Positions 44,442-54,259 of a stretch of DNA of 58,246 nucleotides are shown here, piece by piece. Source of the stretch: JANLUX01 sp031366005 (GTDB lineage Bacteria; Bacteroidota; Bacteroidia; AKYH767-A; OLB10); assembly GCA_031366005.1 (NCBI GenBank), contig JANLZB010000070.1, forward strand, positions 1-58,246, given 5' to 3'. Below the pieces are notes generated by a model. The model worked only from the letters and a program-made list of their open reading frames with translations, was not told where the DNA came from and did no database searches. Position 1 is the first letter of the stretch, and each line of letters begins with the position of its first letter. The position numbers were made by a program, and so were the translations under genes.

Positions 44442-45740
44442 TCACTCAAATCCCTTCAGTATCTTTTCCATCTTTACTCCTCTTGATCCTTTAATTAATA
44501 AAGTAAACTCTTCGTTTTTCATTTTAGAAAAGTAATCACTTGCAGCAACTGAATCATTGAAATGAATAAAATTAAATTGATAAGCAACACTTTTAAAGTT
44601 GGGTCCAACAAGAATTACTTTATCAATTTTCATTGCGCTTAAAAGCTCTCCGATATGATGATGCTCCTGTTCACTTTCATTTCCCAATTCAAGCATATCA
44701 CCAAGTGCCACTATCTTTTTTCCTGTAAAAGAAGATTCAAAGTTTTTTAATGCCGCTTCTATGCTTGTGGGGTTCGCATTATAAGCATCTAATATAATGG
44801 TAATATTATTTTTTTTGATGATTTGCGAGCGTTGATTGGAAGGCTGATAGTTTTCAATTGCTTCTTTAATTTTTTCGGGAGTAACTTTCCACTCAGCTCC
44901 AACTGCAGCAGCGGCTAACACGTTTTCGAAATTATAATTTCCGGTAAGCTGGGTTTTTATTTCAATTGTAAAAGGTTTTGTAATCTCTACTTTTAAAAAT
45001 GAACCATTATTTATTGTCACTCCTTTATAATCTGCATCGCTAACCGAACCATAAGTTATTGTTTTAGAATAATTCCTTATAATTTCTTTCAGCTTATCAC
45101 TATCCGTATTGATAAAAATAGTTCCGTCATGCTTTCGCAGATAATCGTATAATTCTCCCTTTCCTTTTTTCACTCCTTCTACTCCACCAAATCCTTCTAA
45201 ATGCGCTTTACCAATATTGGTTATCAATCCCTGATCAGGTTGAGCAATTTCACAAAGTTGTTCAATTTCTTTTTGATGATTAGCTCCCATCTCTACAACC
45301 GCGATTTCATGTTTATTGTTCAGTAATAATAAAGTTAATGGTACACCGATATGGTTGTTAAGATTTCCTTGAGTGGCTAATACATTATACTTCTGTTTCA
45401 GCACGGAAAAAATTAATTCTTTGGTGGTGGTTTTACCATTGCTTCCTGTTAAAGCAATTACAGGTATGTTTAATTGTTTGCGATGATGAGTTGCTAAATA
45501 CTGCAAAGTTGTTAGTACATCCTCAACAAGAATTATTTTTTCTTTTCGTTCATCATCTATTTTTTCATCCACCACCACAAAGGCGGCTCCGCTGTTTAAT
45601 GCCTGTGATGTAAAGAGATTTCCATTAAAGTTTTCTCCCTTCAATGCAAAAAATATACAGTTGGCTGTTATCTTACGGGTATCAGTGCATACAACGGGAT
45701 GTTGTAAAAAATGCTTGTAAAGAATTTCAATTGAGTTCAT
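44442..45740 (-). CDS. murF: UDP-N-acetylmuramoyl-tripeptide--D-Ala-D-Ala ligase
   Basis: The 432-residue Mur ligase has the ATP loop ALTGSNGKTTTKELI (residues ~96-110), VVEMGANHQKEIEQLCEIAQP in the middle domain, and ILDAYNANPTSIEAAL in the C-terminal domain, the MurF-type motif. It adds D-Ala-D-Ala to UDP-MurNAc-tripeptide in the cytosol, the last cytosolic step of the peptidoglycan precursor. The upstream gldJ ends in its own terminator, so murF needs a separate promoter; the minus strand has TTACTTTG (45754-45761), one mismatch to consensus, just before the start. murF beside gldJ is a recurring neighbourhood in Bacteroidota. Confidence 0.95.
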   Translation of the reverse strand: MNSIEILYKHFLQHPVVCTDTRKITANCIFFALKGENFNGNLFTSQALNSGAAFVVVDEKIDDERKEKIILVEDVLTTLQYLATHHRKQLNIPVIALTGSNGKTTTKELIFSVLKQKYNVLATQGNLNNHIGVPLTLLLLNNKHEIAVVEMGANHQKEIEQLCEIAQPDQGLITNIGKAHLEGFGGVEGVKKGKGELYDYLRKHDGTIFINTDSDKLKEIIRNYSKTITYGSVSDADYKGVTINNGSFLKVEITKPFTIEIKTQLTGNYNFENVLAAAAVGAEWKVTPEKIKEAIENYQPSNQRSQIIKKNNITIILDAYNANPTSIEAALKNFESSFTGKKIVALGDMLELGNESEQEHHHIGELLSAMKIDKVILVGPNFKSVAYQFNFIHFNDSVAASDYFSKMKNEEFTLLIKGSRGVKMEKILKGFE

Positions 45741-45784
45741 AGTTGCTGAATGGCAAAGTAAAATGAAAAGCGGAAACTTTAACC

Positions 45785-45813
45785 AAAAAAAATCCCCGGC
45801 TGTTAACCGGGGA
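45785..45813 (-). terminator. Intrinsic terminator of the porP-gldJ unit
   Basis: On the minus strand TCCCCGG and its exact inverse CCGGGGA (plus 45793-45799 and 45807-45813) make a 7-bp GC-rich stem with a 7-base loop, followed by TTTTTTTT. It ends gldJ transcription before murF. Confidence 0.85.
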
Positions 45814-45835
45814 ATATTAATATTGGATTAGAAAA

Positions 45836-47275
45836 TTATTTCTTTTTCTTTTGAGCAAGTCCCACGGGGCTTCCAACGCGTGCCATTGCACAACGGAACC
45901 CAATAAAATCTGTTGCCTGATCTTCATCCAAGAATCTGCGTGTACCGGGAGCCATATAATACGCACGGTCTCTCCATGAACCACCTTTGTAAACGCGTGC
46001 CCTGTCACTTATCAATGACGCTGTACCACTGTTATAGGTTGCATATTCAGGTTCATCACCATCTTTATAATTAATGTTATCTGCTTTCTGGTAATTTCTC
46101 CGGGTTGAAGATTCTGTTTCAGTAACGTCTCTGTATTGTATCCTGCCCAAGCTGTCTTTTTCAGCCACCTGACCTTCTTCATCAGTAACCTGTGTTTTAT
46201 AAACATTACCACGGTAAGGATTAAAATCACTTTTATCTTCAGGTGACAATGGGCGGTAAACATCACTCACCCATTCTGAAACATTACCAGCCATATTATA
46301 TAAACCATAATCATTAGGAACATAGGAAAAAATAGGAGCTGTGATGTCAGCATTATCATTCAGCTTACCAGCAACACCCATATTATCACCACGTCCGCGC
46401 TTAAAGTTCGCAAGCAATTCGCCCTGATATTTATCTTCTGGGTTACGTACTCCATGACCATTCCACGGATATATTTTTCGTTCAGTTACTCTTTCAAAAA
46501 CAGTATTACCAATTAATCCAAGAGCACCATATTCCCATTCTGCTTCTGTAGGAAGTCTGTATTTAGGAAGAAAAATTCCATCTTCCATTCTTACTTTTCG
46601 AGAATCATTATTAGGATTGAGATCTCTCAAAGGATTTCTTACCAGCCCTTCGTATTGCCCTGAAAGGTATGCTTCTGTATTAAAATTATCTTCATTAACC
46701 TGAGCCGGATTTTCTCTTAAAATGCCTTCACGAATCAAAATCCGTTCATTCACTCTGTCAGTTCTCCAGGCACAATAATCATTGGCCTGCAGCCAGCTTA
46801 CACCCACTACAGGATATTCCTGGTATGCAGGGTGACGCAAATAATATTCAACATAAGGCTCGTTAAATGCAAGCTTATCCCTCCACACAAGTGTATCAGG
46901 CAATGCTCTTTTGTAAACCTCAGGATAATCAGTACCAAACACACGGTTAATCCAGTAGAGATACTCCAGCCAGTGAACGTTGGCAACTTCTGTTTCATCC
47001 ATATAATAGGATGCTACAGTAACTCTATGAGGAATGTTATCCCAATCCTGCACAATATCCTGTTCGGTGCGTCCCATTGTGAATGTACCACCTTCTACAA
47101 GAATAAGTCCCGGACCGGTTTCCTGTTCAACGTAATCTACAACTTCAAATCCTCCGTTCTTTTCGTTGTTGTATTCCCAACCAGTAGTGTTGGAATTTTT
47201 TCCACCCATATTGCAGGCAGATAAAATCATTAATCCTATCGCCAGGAAAGGAAGCAAATGATTTTTAATTTTCAT
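45836..47275 (-). CDS. gldJ: Gliding motility / T9SS lipoprotein GldJ
   Basis: The 479-residue lipoprotein has lipobox LSAC (Cys 21). A formylglycine-generating-enzyme/SUMF1-like fold starts at VEGGTFTMG (~60) with PVVGVSWLQANDYCAWR, YRLPTEAEWEYGA, NMAGNVSEWVSDVY and KGGSWRDRAYY. It ends in GFRCAMARVGSPVGLAQ and a Lys tail. GldJ is distinguished from its paralog GldK by context: porU, porV and a porP-like gene are adjacent and gldL/gldM/gldN are absent. In Flavobacterium it localises to a helical track, and its extreme C-terminus is needed for secretion and motility. It lies 39 bases after the porP-like gene, in one unit, with its own terminator. Confidence 0.93.
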   Translation of the reverse strand: MKIKNHLLPFLAIGLMILSACNMGGKNSNTTGWEYNNEKNGGFEVVDYVEQETGPGLILVEGGTFTMGRTEQDIVQDWDNIPHRVTVASYYMDETEVANVHWLEYLYWINRVFGTDYPEVYKRALPDTLVWRDKLAFNEPYVEYYLRHPAYQEYPVVGVSWLQANDYCAWRTDRVNERILIREGILRENPAQVNEDNFNTEAYLSGQYEGLVRNPLRDLNPNNDSRKVRMEDGIFLPKYRLPTEAEWEYGALGLIGNTVFERVTERKIYPWNGHGVRNPEDKYQGELLANFKRGRGDNMGVAGKLNDNADITAPIFSYVPNDYGLYNMAGNVSEWVSDVYRPLSPEDKSDFNPYRGNVYKTQVTDEEGQVAEKDSLGRIQYRDVTETESSTRRNYQKADNINYKDGDEPEYATYNSGTASLISDRARVYKGGSWRDRAYYMAPGTRRFLDEDQATDFIGFRCAMARVGSPVGLAQKKKK

Positions 47276-47314
47276 GTGTGTATGTTTTGATTATGCAAAT
47301 ATGATAATTATAAA

Positions 47315-48322
47315 CTAAAAGCTGGGGCAACTTATTGCCCTGAACCTTTTCTTTTTAGGACGGCATTCAAACTGTAAACCGAAACTTAATTCATGCGAAC
47401 CACCCGTAGCATTACTGAGCTTGGAAACAGTTACGTCATAACTATAACCGAATTTAAACATTCCTTTCTGCAATCCGATAAGGGCAATGAATGAATCGCT
47501 GGATAAGAAATTATCTTTTCCAAAATTTCCCCGATACCAAAGTCCTCCAATAATTGGGCTGTGCAGCAAATACATTCCAAGATTAATCTGGTTGAAACTT
47601 GCCTGCTGTTGATATAAAATATTGGGTGATATATAAGTTCCTTCTTCGCGGTCAATTGTTCCGCGATAACCGGAATAGCCACTGCTTAAGGGTAATAAAG
47701 CTCCGAGATGTGCCGTGATTTTCATTGGTAACTGGCTGCTGCCAGGCACCACAAACGCTTCATCAGGTTGTGTTAAATGATTAACTGCAATTCCACCATA
47801 TACTTTTGAACTGTAAGCCAGTACACCTGCCGAAAAATCAGGATATGACTTTGATTCATTCGGCCTTATTTCCTGTGTGGAATACACAAATCCATAACGC
47901 GGATCAATCATGTCACCAAAAGTAAGTTTATCCCACTCTAATTTCTTTTGTACATAAGAGGCCTGCAATCCAAAACGCATAGAAAACTTACGGTTAATAT
48001 TTAACTGGTAAGCATAGATAGCGCTGATGTTGGTAGTTGACAGCACGCCTTCACCGGCTTTATCATTAAAAACCAAAACTCCGATACCGCCATTGATGGC
48101 ATCAAAATGCTGATCATAGGAAGCACTGCTTGTTATATATGCTTTATTTAAAGCAGGCCATTGATTTCTATAGTTTAATCCCACACGCGGACAACGTGCA
48201 GAACCTGCAAAAGCAGGATTTAAATACAAAGGATTAGCATAGAACTGTGTGAACTGTGGATCTTGTGCCAGTGCACTGATGCTAATACAACTCAGGCAGA
48301 GGATTAATATTCTTTTAAGCAT
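47315..48322 (-). CDS. PorP/SprF-family type IX secretion membrane protein
   Basis: The 335-residue product starts with a signal peptide (ISALA) followed by QDPQFTQFYANPLYLNPAFAG, the unmistakable start of mature PorP/SprF proteins. The rest is an outer-membrane beta-barrel (GGIGVLVFNDKAGEGVLST, FSMRFGLQASYVQKKLEW, ending PKKKRFRAISCPSF). Members work with giant adhesins such as SprB or support T9SS; partners are usually adjacent. Here it precedes gldJ and no giant SprB neighbour exists. Whether it is PorP proper cannot be decided because many paralogs exist. Confidence 0.92.
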   Translation of the reverse strand: MLKRILILCLSCISISALAQDPQFTQFYANPLYLNPAFAGSARCPRVGLNYRNQWPALNKAYITSSASYDQHFDAINGGIGVLVFNDKAGEGVLSTTNISAIYAYQLNINRKFSMRFGLQASYVQKKLEWDKLTFGDMIDPRYGFVYSTQEIRPNESKSYPDFSAGVLAYSSKVYGGIAVNHLTQPDEAFVVPGSSQLPMKITAHLGALLPLSSGYSGYRGTIDREEGTYISPNILYQQQASFNQINLGMYLLHSPIIGGLWYRGNFGKDNFLSSDSFIALIGLQKGMFKFGYSYDVTVSKLSNATGGSHELSFGLQFECRPKKKRFRAISCPSF

Positions 48323-48362
48323 ATTGTCAATCGATTTACTAAAGGTGTTATACGATTAATGC

Positions 48363-48370
48363 TAAATTTG
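48363..48370 (+). promoter_or_regulatory. Candidate -7 box for porU
   Basis: TAAATTTG is a full consensus match on the plus strand, 160 bases before porU. No -33 match at normal spacing. Confidence 0.35.
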
Positions 48371-48374
48371 TTTC

Positions 48375-48388
48375 AATATTGCAATATT
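48375..48388. promoter_or_regulatory. 14-base palindrome in the porP/porU divergent region
   Basis: AATATTGCAATATT is a perfect palindrome five bases after the porU-side -7 box, where a repressor or dimeric regulator could bind. AT-rich palindromes arise by chance, so this is only a candidate operator. Confidence 0.3.
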
Positions 48389-48459
48389 ATTTAATAACAC
48401 CCGTTCACAACTTGTTTTTATCCAACTATTCTGGCATGAAGCACGTTAAATGATCACCA

Positions 48460-48467
48460 CAAATATA
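48460..48467 (-). promoter_or_regulatory. Candidate -7 box for the porP-gldJ unit
   Basis: The plus strand reads CAAATATA (TATATTTG on the minus strand), a full match, 138 bases upstream of the porP-like ATG. With the box at 48363-48370 the two promoters face each other and their leaders overlap. Confidence 0.4.
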
Positions 48468-48530
48468 AATTTTTTAACGTACGCGGATGTTTGATAAAAA
48501 CTTAATTCTTACGAAATAATTATCGGTTAC

Positions 48531-51500
48531 ATGTTCCATAATCATCGTCAATGCTCATTCCGTAACGTTTGCTTCAGCGTAATATTTTTAATTGTTATAA
48601 CGTTTTTCCATGCCAATGGTCAATCAAATAACACTATTCATTACGACATTAACTGGCTGCCACCGGTTAAAGAAAAACTCACTGACAAGGAAACTGTTCA
48701 GGTTCTGAAATTTGAAAAAGGAGTTTATCGCATCAGTAATGATCTCTATCCCCGGATGGTGATTACGCTGCCTTATACTTTTAACGGTTATAATGTGAAT
48801 GCAGAAATTACCGGAGCAGTTTTTGAATCTTTAAAAGAGGAAGAATCATCCGCTATACGTTATGAATTGCCGAATGACATACAGGTTTCTACTCAAATAA
48901 TAAAAGAGCCTCGCCAATCTCAAATAATTATTACACTGCTTCCGTTAAGAAAAAGTCTGCAATCAAATACAGTGGAAAAATTATTAAGTTTTGATCTTCA
49001 ATTAAAACAAGGCACACCTGTCACATCCACCAATGTAAATTCAAGAGTATATGCTGCTAACTCTGTACTCAGCACGGGCAATTGGTATAAGATTGCTTTA
49101 ACGCGCAATGGTGTTTATAAAATCAATTATAGTTTTTTAGTTTCATTGGGCATAGACCCAGCTACAATTTCATTTCAAAATCTGCGCTTGTTTGGCAATG
49201 GCGGAGGAATGGTTCCGCAATATAATTTAACACCAAGAGCGGATGACCTTAAAGAAAATGCAATTAAAATTGTGGATGTAAACAATGATGGTTCTTTTAA
49301 CACTGATGATTATTTTCTTTTTTACGGAGAAGATCCACATCAATGGTCGTTCGATATTGACAAACGCTATCACCATAAAAAAAATCTTTATAGTGACTCC
49401 ACTTATTATTTCCTAACCACTGATGCCTCCATTGCAAGTACTGCAAAACGTATTACACCTGTTGCAAGTTTATCTGTGACACCTGATTTAAATATCACCT
49501 CATTCACTGATTATGATTATCATGAAGAAGACCTGCAGAATTTTATTAAGTCGGGTCGTGAGTGGTATGGTGAGATATTCAGTGTAAATTTAAATCAGCG
49601 ATTCACATTTAATTTTCCTAATCTTATTCCGGGTAATGCTTATTTAAAATCATCTGTTGAAGCACGCACAGTAACTGCAAATCCAGGAGCTGGAAATAGT
49701 TTATTCCGCATTGTGAAAGATGGTTCAACTATTCTTACGCATTCGATACCAAGTGTGTCAGCAGATTATCTGGCTGACCATGGAGTTCCCAGAACGGACA
49801 GCACTTCGTTTTCAGCAGCATCACCTGTCATTAATCTTGATTACAATTTTGTTCCATATAATTCAACAGCAAGCGGATGGCTTAATTACATTGAATTAAA
49901 TGTTAACCGCCAGTTAGTGCTTTCGGCAAACCAGTTTTTTTTCAGAGATCATGATTTGACAGGCACAATTACTAACCGCAATTATATTATTGATAATGCA
50001 AAAACAGGATTAACATTATGGAATACATCCGACCCTGCAAGCATTAACGAACAACAATTTATTCTTTCGGGCACTCAAGTGAATTTTGTGCAACAGTTAG
50101 CTGCTTTTGCACAAGCTGAATATGTTTTATTCGATGAAAATTCTTTTTACACTCCTTCATTATCAGGCAAAATTGAAAACCAAAATCTACATGCTTTTAC
50201 ACAAACAGATATGATCATTGTTGCATATCCTGATTTTTTTCCTGAAGCATTGAGATTAGCAGAATTTCATAAGACCAATGATAATTTAAAAGTAGTGGTA
50301 GCAACCACTGAACAGGTTTATAATGAATTTGGCAGTGGTGCTCAGGATATCTCGGCTATTCGTGATTTTGCAAAAATGTTTTATGATCGCGGATGGGCTT
50401 CAGCAGCATTAGATACTCCACGGTATTTATTATTGTTTGGAGATGGAAGTTATGATCCTAAATTCAGGATTAGTGGTAACACCAATTTTGTCCCAACTTA
50501 TCAAAGTGATAACTCCACTTCTTTACTGCTCTCCTTAACGTCTGATGATTTTTATGGAATGTTAGGTGACAACGAAGGTTTGTTAAACGGATCTGAATTA
50601 ATGGATGTTGGTGTAGGTCGTTTTCCGGTTAAAAATCTTGAAGAATCCAAATCAATGGTTGATAAAGTAATCTCCTACTCTACTCCGGGCAGCATTACAG
50701 ATCTTACTTATTGTGCAGGAACCAATCAAACACGTTTAGGTGATTGGCGAAACTTATTATGCTTCATAGCAGATGATGGAAATTATGGATTGCATCTTCG
50801 TCAGTCAGAGGATATTATTGTTTATAGTAACTTGATTGACCATCATGAATATAATCTTGATAAAATATATTTTGACGCTTATAAAGAAGTTTCAACTCCT
50901 GGCGGACTGCGCTATCCCGAAGTAAATGATGGTATAACACGCAGAATAGAAAAAGGTGCATTGCTCTTGAACTACACAGGCCATGGCGGAGAAGTAGGTT
51001 GGGCTGATGAAGGAGTTTTAAATATTCCGATGATAAACAGCTGGAAAAATGCAAACAAACTTCCTGCGTTTATCACGGCTACATGTGAATTCAGCCGTTT
51101 TGATGATCCGCAAAGGACTTCTGCCGGTGAGTTAGTACTGTTAAATAAAGATGGAGGTGGAATTTGTTTGTTTACCACTGTACGGCTTGCGCTCTCAGGT
51201 GATAATCAAAGTCTGAATACATCTTTATTAAAATTTATGTTTACTCCGCTTAACGGTGAAATGCCCCGCCTTGGAGATTTAATGCGTTTAACAAAAAGAG
51301 AAAACAGTTCATTGCATAACCTTGCATTATTAGGTGACCCTGCTCTGAGATTAGCTTATCCTGAATATAAAGTTTCTACTACCTCTATCAAAGAAACTGC
51401 AACAGGTCTGGATGCTGATACAATAAGTGCTTTAAGTAAAATCACTATAACCGGAACAGTAACTGATAATAATGGGCAAACACTTTCTAATTTCAATGGT

Positions 51501-52445
51501 GTTGTGTATCCAACTATTTATGATAAGGAAGCCAATGTAAGCACACTTGGAAATAATCCTACAAGCCCTGTCCTCGATTTTAAATTAAGAAAAAATATTC
51601 TTTACCGTGGTAAAGCAAGTGTAGTGAATGGTGTGTTCTCCACCACTTTTATTGTTCCAAAAGATATCTCGTATCAATATGGCAAAGGGCGTTTAAGTTA
51701 TTATGCTCACAATGGTGTTACTGATGCAAATGGCTATGATGAGAATTTTTACATTGGTGGTGTTTCTAACACTGCATTAAATGATAATCAGGGTCCGGGT
51801 ATTAAGTTGTTTTTAAATGATGACAAATTTGTTTTTGGTGGAATGACTGATCAGAGTCCTAAAGTATTTGCAATGCTCACTGACTCCAGTGGAATTAATA
51901 CTGTTGGAAACGGAATCGGCCATGATATGACAGCAACGCTCGACAAAAATCCACGCCAGTTATTTGTGCTGAATGATTATTACGAATCTGATCTTGATAA
52001 CTATCAAAAAGGTCGTGTGCTTTATTCGCTTAACGATTTAAGTACCGGCCGTCATAGTATCCAGCTTAAAGCATGGGATATCAATAATAATTCTTCAGAA
52101 GCATACACCGAATTTATTGTGGCGGAATCAGCCAAGCTTGCTTTAGATCATGTGCTTAATTATCCAAACCCATTTACAACGCACACCACCTTTATGTTTG
52201 AGCACAATAAACCCTGCACTTCTATGACAATACAGGTTCAGGTATTTACTGTTTCAGGAAAACTGATTAAGACACTCGATAATTATATGGTTAATGATGG
52301 ATACAGAAACACCTCTGTAAGTTGGGATGGTCGTGATGATTTTGGTGATCCGATTGGTAAAGGTGTGTATGTATACCGGCTTAAAGTTAAAACTGCAGAA
52401 GGAGAGGTAGCGGATAAGTTTGAAAAGCTTGTGATACTCAAATAA
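48531..52445 (+). CDS. porU: Type IX secretion sortase PorU
   Basis: The 1304-residue product has a signal peptide (~1-31) and a gingipain-type C25 peptidase domain. The catalytic pair is visible: H818 in NYTGHGGEVGW and C852 in TATCEFSRFDDPQ. The N-terminal ~170-residue pro-like part and YRISNDLYPRMVITLP are as in other PorU. The C-terminal ~95 residues (NYPNPFTTHTTFMFEHN, FTVSGKLIKTLDNY, ending KFEKLVILK) are a sorting-domain-like fold that PorU keeps uncleaved. On the cell surface PorU removes cargo sorting domains and attaches A-LPS or equivalent, in complex with PorV, PorQ and PorZ. porV follows 44-65 bases later. Confidence 0.95.
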   Translation: MFHNHRQCSFRNVCFSVIFLIVITFFHANGQSNNTIHYDINWLPPVKEKLTDKETVQVLKFEKGVYRISNDLYPRMVITLPYTFNGYNVNAEITGAVFESLKEEESSAIRYELPNDIQVSTQIIKEPRQSQIIITLLPLRKSLQSNTVEKLLSFDLQLKQGTPVTSTNVNSRVYAANSVLSTGNWYKIALTRNGVYKINYSFLVSLGIDPATISFQNLRLFGNGGGMVPQYNLTPRADDLKENAIKIVDVNNDGSFNTDDYFLFYGEDPHQWSFDIDKRYHHKKNLYSDSTYYFLTTDASIASTAKRITPVASLSVTPDLNITSFTDYDYHEEDLQNFIKSGREWYGEIFSVNLNQRFTFNFPNLIPGNAYLKSSVEARTVTANPGAGNSLFRIVKDGSTILTHSIPSVSADYLADHGVPRTDSTSFSAASPVINLDYNFVPYNSTASGWLNYIELNVNRQLVLSANQFFFRDHDLTGTITNRNYIIDNAKTGLTLWNTSDPASINEQQFILSGTQVNFVQQLAAFAQAEYVLFDENSFYTPSLSGKIENQNLHAFTQTDMIIVAYPDFFPEALRLAEFHKTNDNLKVVVATTEQVYNEFGSGAQDISAIRDFAKMFYDRGWASAALDTPRYLLLFGDGSYDPKFRISGNTNFVPTYQSDNSTSLLLSLTSDDFYGMLGDNEGLLNGSELMDVGVGRFPVKNLEESKSMVDKVISYSTPGSITDLTYCAGTNQTRLGDWRNLLCFIADDGNYGLHLRQSEDIIVYSNLIDHHEYNLDKIYFDAYKEVSTPGGLRYPEVNDGITRRIEKGALLLNYTGHGGEVGWADEGVLNIPMINSWKNANKLPAFITATCEFSRFDDPQRTSAGELVLLNKDGGGICLFTTVRLALSGDNQSLNTSLLKFMFTPLNGEMPRLGDLMRLTKRENSSLHNLALLGDPALRLAYPEYKVSTTSIKETATGLDADTISALSKITITGTVTDNNGQTLSNFNGVVYPTIYDKEANVSTLGNNPTSPVLDFKLRKNILYRGKASVVNGVFSTTFIVPKDISYQYGKGRLSYYAHNGVTDANGYDENFYIGGVSNTALNDNQGPGIKLFLNDDKFVFGGMTDQSPKVFAMLTDSSGINTVGNGIGHDMTATLDKNPRQLFVLNDYYESDLDNYQKGRVLYSLNDLSTGRHSIQLKAWDINNNSSEAYTEFIVAESAKLALDHVLNYPNPFTTHTTFMFEHNKPCTSMTIQVQVFTVSGKLIKTLDNYMVNDGYRNTSVSWDGRDDFGDPIGKGVYVYRLKVKTAEGEVADKFEKLVILK

Positions 52446-52473
52446 CAGGGTAACCTTCACTATGCTTTTATCG

Positions 52474-52481
52474 TATATTTG
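52474..52481 (+). promoter_or_regulatory. Candidate -7 box for porV
   Basis: TATATTTG is a full consensus match. The transcript would begin about 52488, making the ATG at 52490 nearly leaderless and the ATG at 52511 or 52523 more likely. porV may also be read from porU. Confidence 0.45.
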
Positions 52482-52510
52482 TCACCCTTTTGATTATATT
52501 CAATGAAACT

Positions 52511-53746
52511 ATGATTAAAAACATGAATAAAACTATTAAAAAACCGGTCTTGCTTTTAATTGCTTTTGTGGCAGGCACATCAATCCTTAATGCGCAAACC
52601 ACTACCGGACCTGATAAATCAAATTTGCTTGGACAGATAAATACCATTACTACAGCTGTTCCTTTCCTGATGATATCTCCTGATGCACGTGCCGGTGGAA
52701 TGGGTGATTTAGGTGTGGCTTCTTCACCTGATGCTAACTCCATCCACTGGAATCCTGCAAAGCTTGCATTTATTGAAAAAAATATTGGTTTCTCAGTTTC
52801 CTATACCCCATGGCTTAAAGCATTGGTTAATGATATTTATCTTGCTTACCTCACAGGTTATGTAAAATTAAAAGGTGGTGATCAGGCAGTTGGTGGTTCG
52901 CTCCGTTATTTTTCACTTGGAAATATCACTTTCACTGATAACAACGGTGTTACCATCCGCGATTTTAAACCCAATGAATTTGCCCTTGATGTTGCTTATT
53001 CACGCAAGCTGAGCGAAAATTTTTCAGGCGGTATCGCCCTTCGTTATATTCATTCAAATCTTACTGGTGGCACGCAGGTAGAAGGCACTGATTCAAAAGC
53101 CGGAAATACAATTGCTGCTGATGTTTCAGTTTATTATCAGAAGGATGTTAAGGTGGGAAGTAAAGATGCCGTGTTCTCAAGCGGTTTAAGCATTTCAAAT
53201 GTTGGTGCAAAAATTTCTTATACCGAAACAGGAACTAAAAATTTTATTCCTACTAATCTTCGTTTAGGTCCGGGTTTAAAAATTCATTTGAATGAATACA
53301 ATGATATTGCTTTTAATCTCGATATAAATAAGCTGCTCGTTCCCACTCCTCCTATTTATACACAGGACACCACAGGTACTAAAGATCTAATCCTTTACGG
53401 AAAAGATCCTAATGTGAGTGTTGCACAGGGAATTTTTCAATCTTTTGGTGATGCACCAAATGGTTTTAAAGAAGAGCTGAAAGAATTTGTGCTTGCTTTT
53501 GGAATGGAATATTGGTATGACAAACAATTTGCTTTTCGTGCAGGATATTTCAATGAAAATAAATTAAAAGGCAACCGCAAATATTTTACGCTTGGTGCAG
53601 GATTGAGATTAAATGTTTTTGGAATTGATCTCGCTTACCTCATTCCTACAGAACAACGCAATCCGTTGGAGAACACGCTTCACTTTACTTTGACGTTTGA
53701 TTTTGATGCATTCCAGGATCAGAATAAAGAATCAACTACCGAATAA
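52511..53746 (+). CDS. porV: T9SS outer-membrane shuttle protein PorV (LptO)
   Basis: The frame opens at 52490, but starts at 52511 or 52523 leave a leader after the promoter box and give a better signal peptide (NKTIKKPVLLLIAFVAG, cleavage after LNA). The mature part has the PorV signature PFLMISPDARAGGMGDLGVA and SIHWNPAKLAF, then a FadL-like 14-strand barrel and the C-terminal FTLTFDFD. PorV binds cargo sorting domains emerging from the SprA translocon and delivers them to PorU. About 411 residues from 52511, normal length. ispF follows after 21 bases. Confidence 0.94.
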   Translation: MIKNMNKTIKKPVLLLIAFVAGTSILNAQTTTGPDKSNLLGQINTITTAVPFLMISPDARAGGMGDLGVASSPDANSIHWNPAKLAFIEKNIGFSVSYTPWLKALVNDIYLAYLTGYVKLKGGDQAVGGSLRYFSLGNITFTDNNGVTIRDFKPNEFALDVAYSRKLSENFSGGIALRYIHSNLTGGTQVEGTDSKAGNTIAADVSVYYQKDVKVGSKDAVFSSGLSISNVGAKISYTETGTKNFIPTNLRLGPGLKIHLNEYNDIAFNLDINKLLVPTPPIYTQDTTGTKDLILYGKDPNVSVAQGIFQSFGDAPNGFKEELKEFVLAFGMEYWYDKQFAFRAGYFNENKLKGNRKYFTLGAGLRLNVFGIDLAYLIPTEQRNPLENTLHFTLTFDFDAFQDQNKESTTE

Positions 53747-53767
53747 TTTTTTCACCTTAACAGGAAT

Positions 53768-54247
53768 ATGAAAGTTAAGGTTGGTTTTGGTTTTGATGTT
53801 CATCAGTTAAAAGAAAATATTCCTCTTACCATTGGTGGAATTCAGATTCCTCACCATAAAGGAACTCTTGGACATTCTGATGCTGATGTTTTAATTCACG
53901 CTATTTGTGATGCGTTATTAGGGGCTGCGGGTTTGCGTGACATCGGTTTTTATTTTCCTGATACTTCTTCAGAGTTTAAAGGCATTGACAGTAAAATTTT
54001 ATTGCAACGCGTAATAAAACTCATCAGCGAAAAAGGATTCACCGTTGGTAATGTAGATGCTTCACTTTGCCTGGAAAAACCAAAAATCAATTCTCATATT
54101 GATAAAATGAAAGAAGCTTTAGCTCCAATACTTCAAATTGGTATAGAGGATATTTCAATCAAAGCAACCACTAACGAAAAGTTAGGATATGTAGGACGCG
54201 AAGAAGGCGTAGCTGCCTATGCAGTTGTACTTTTGGAAAAAAAATAA
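53768..54247 (+). CDS. ispF: 2-C-methyl-D-erythritol 2,4-cyclodiphosphate synthase
   Basis: The 159-residue product has metal ligands D10 and H12 (GFDVHQL) and H44 (LIHAICDALLGAAGLRDIG), plus the family motif GHSDADV. It makes ME-cPP in the MEP isoprenoid pathway and works as a trimer in the cytosol. C-terminal KATTNEKLGYVGREEG is also diagnostic. It lies 21 bases after porV and 12 bases before the acetyltransferase gene, so it is probably co-transcribed with both. Other MEP genes are not in the window. Confidence 0.97.
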   Translation: MKVKVGFGFDVHQLKENIPLTIGGIQIPHHKGTLGHSDADVLIHAICDALLGAAGLRDIGFYFPDTSSEFKGIDSKILLQRVIKLISEKGFTVGNVDASLCLEKPKINSHIDKMKEALAPILQIGIEDISIKATTNEKLGYVGREEGVAAYAVVLLEKK

Positions 54248-54259
54248 AATTAATTTACA

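Noticed and set aside
45836..47275. GldK (PorK) instead of GldJ
   Set aside because: The fold is the same, but gldL, gldM and gldN are missing next door and porU/porV plus murF are adjacent, which fits GldJ.
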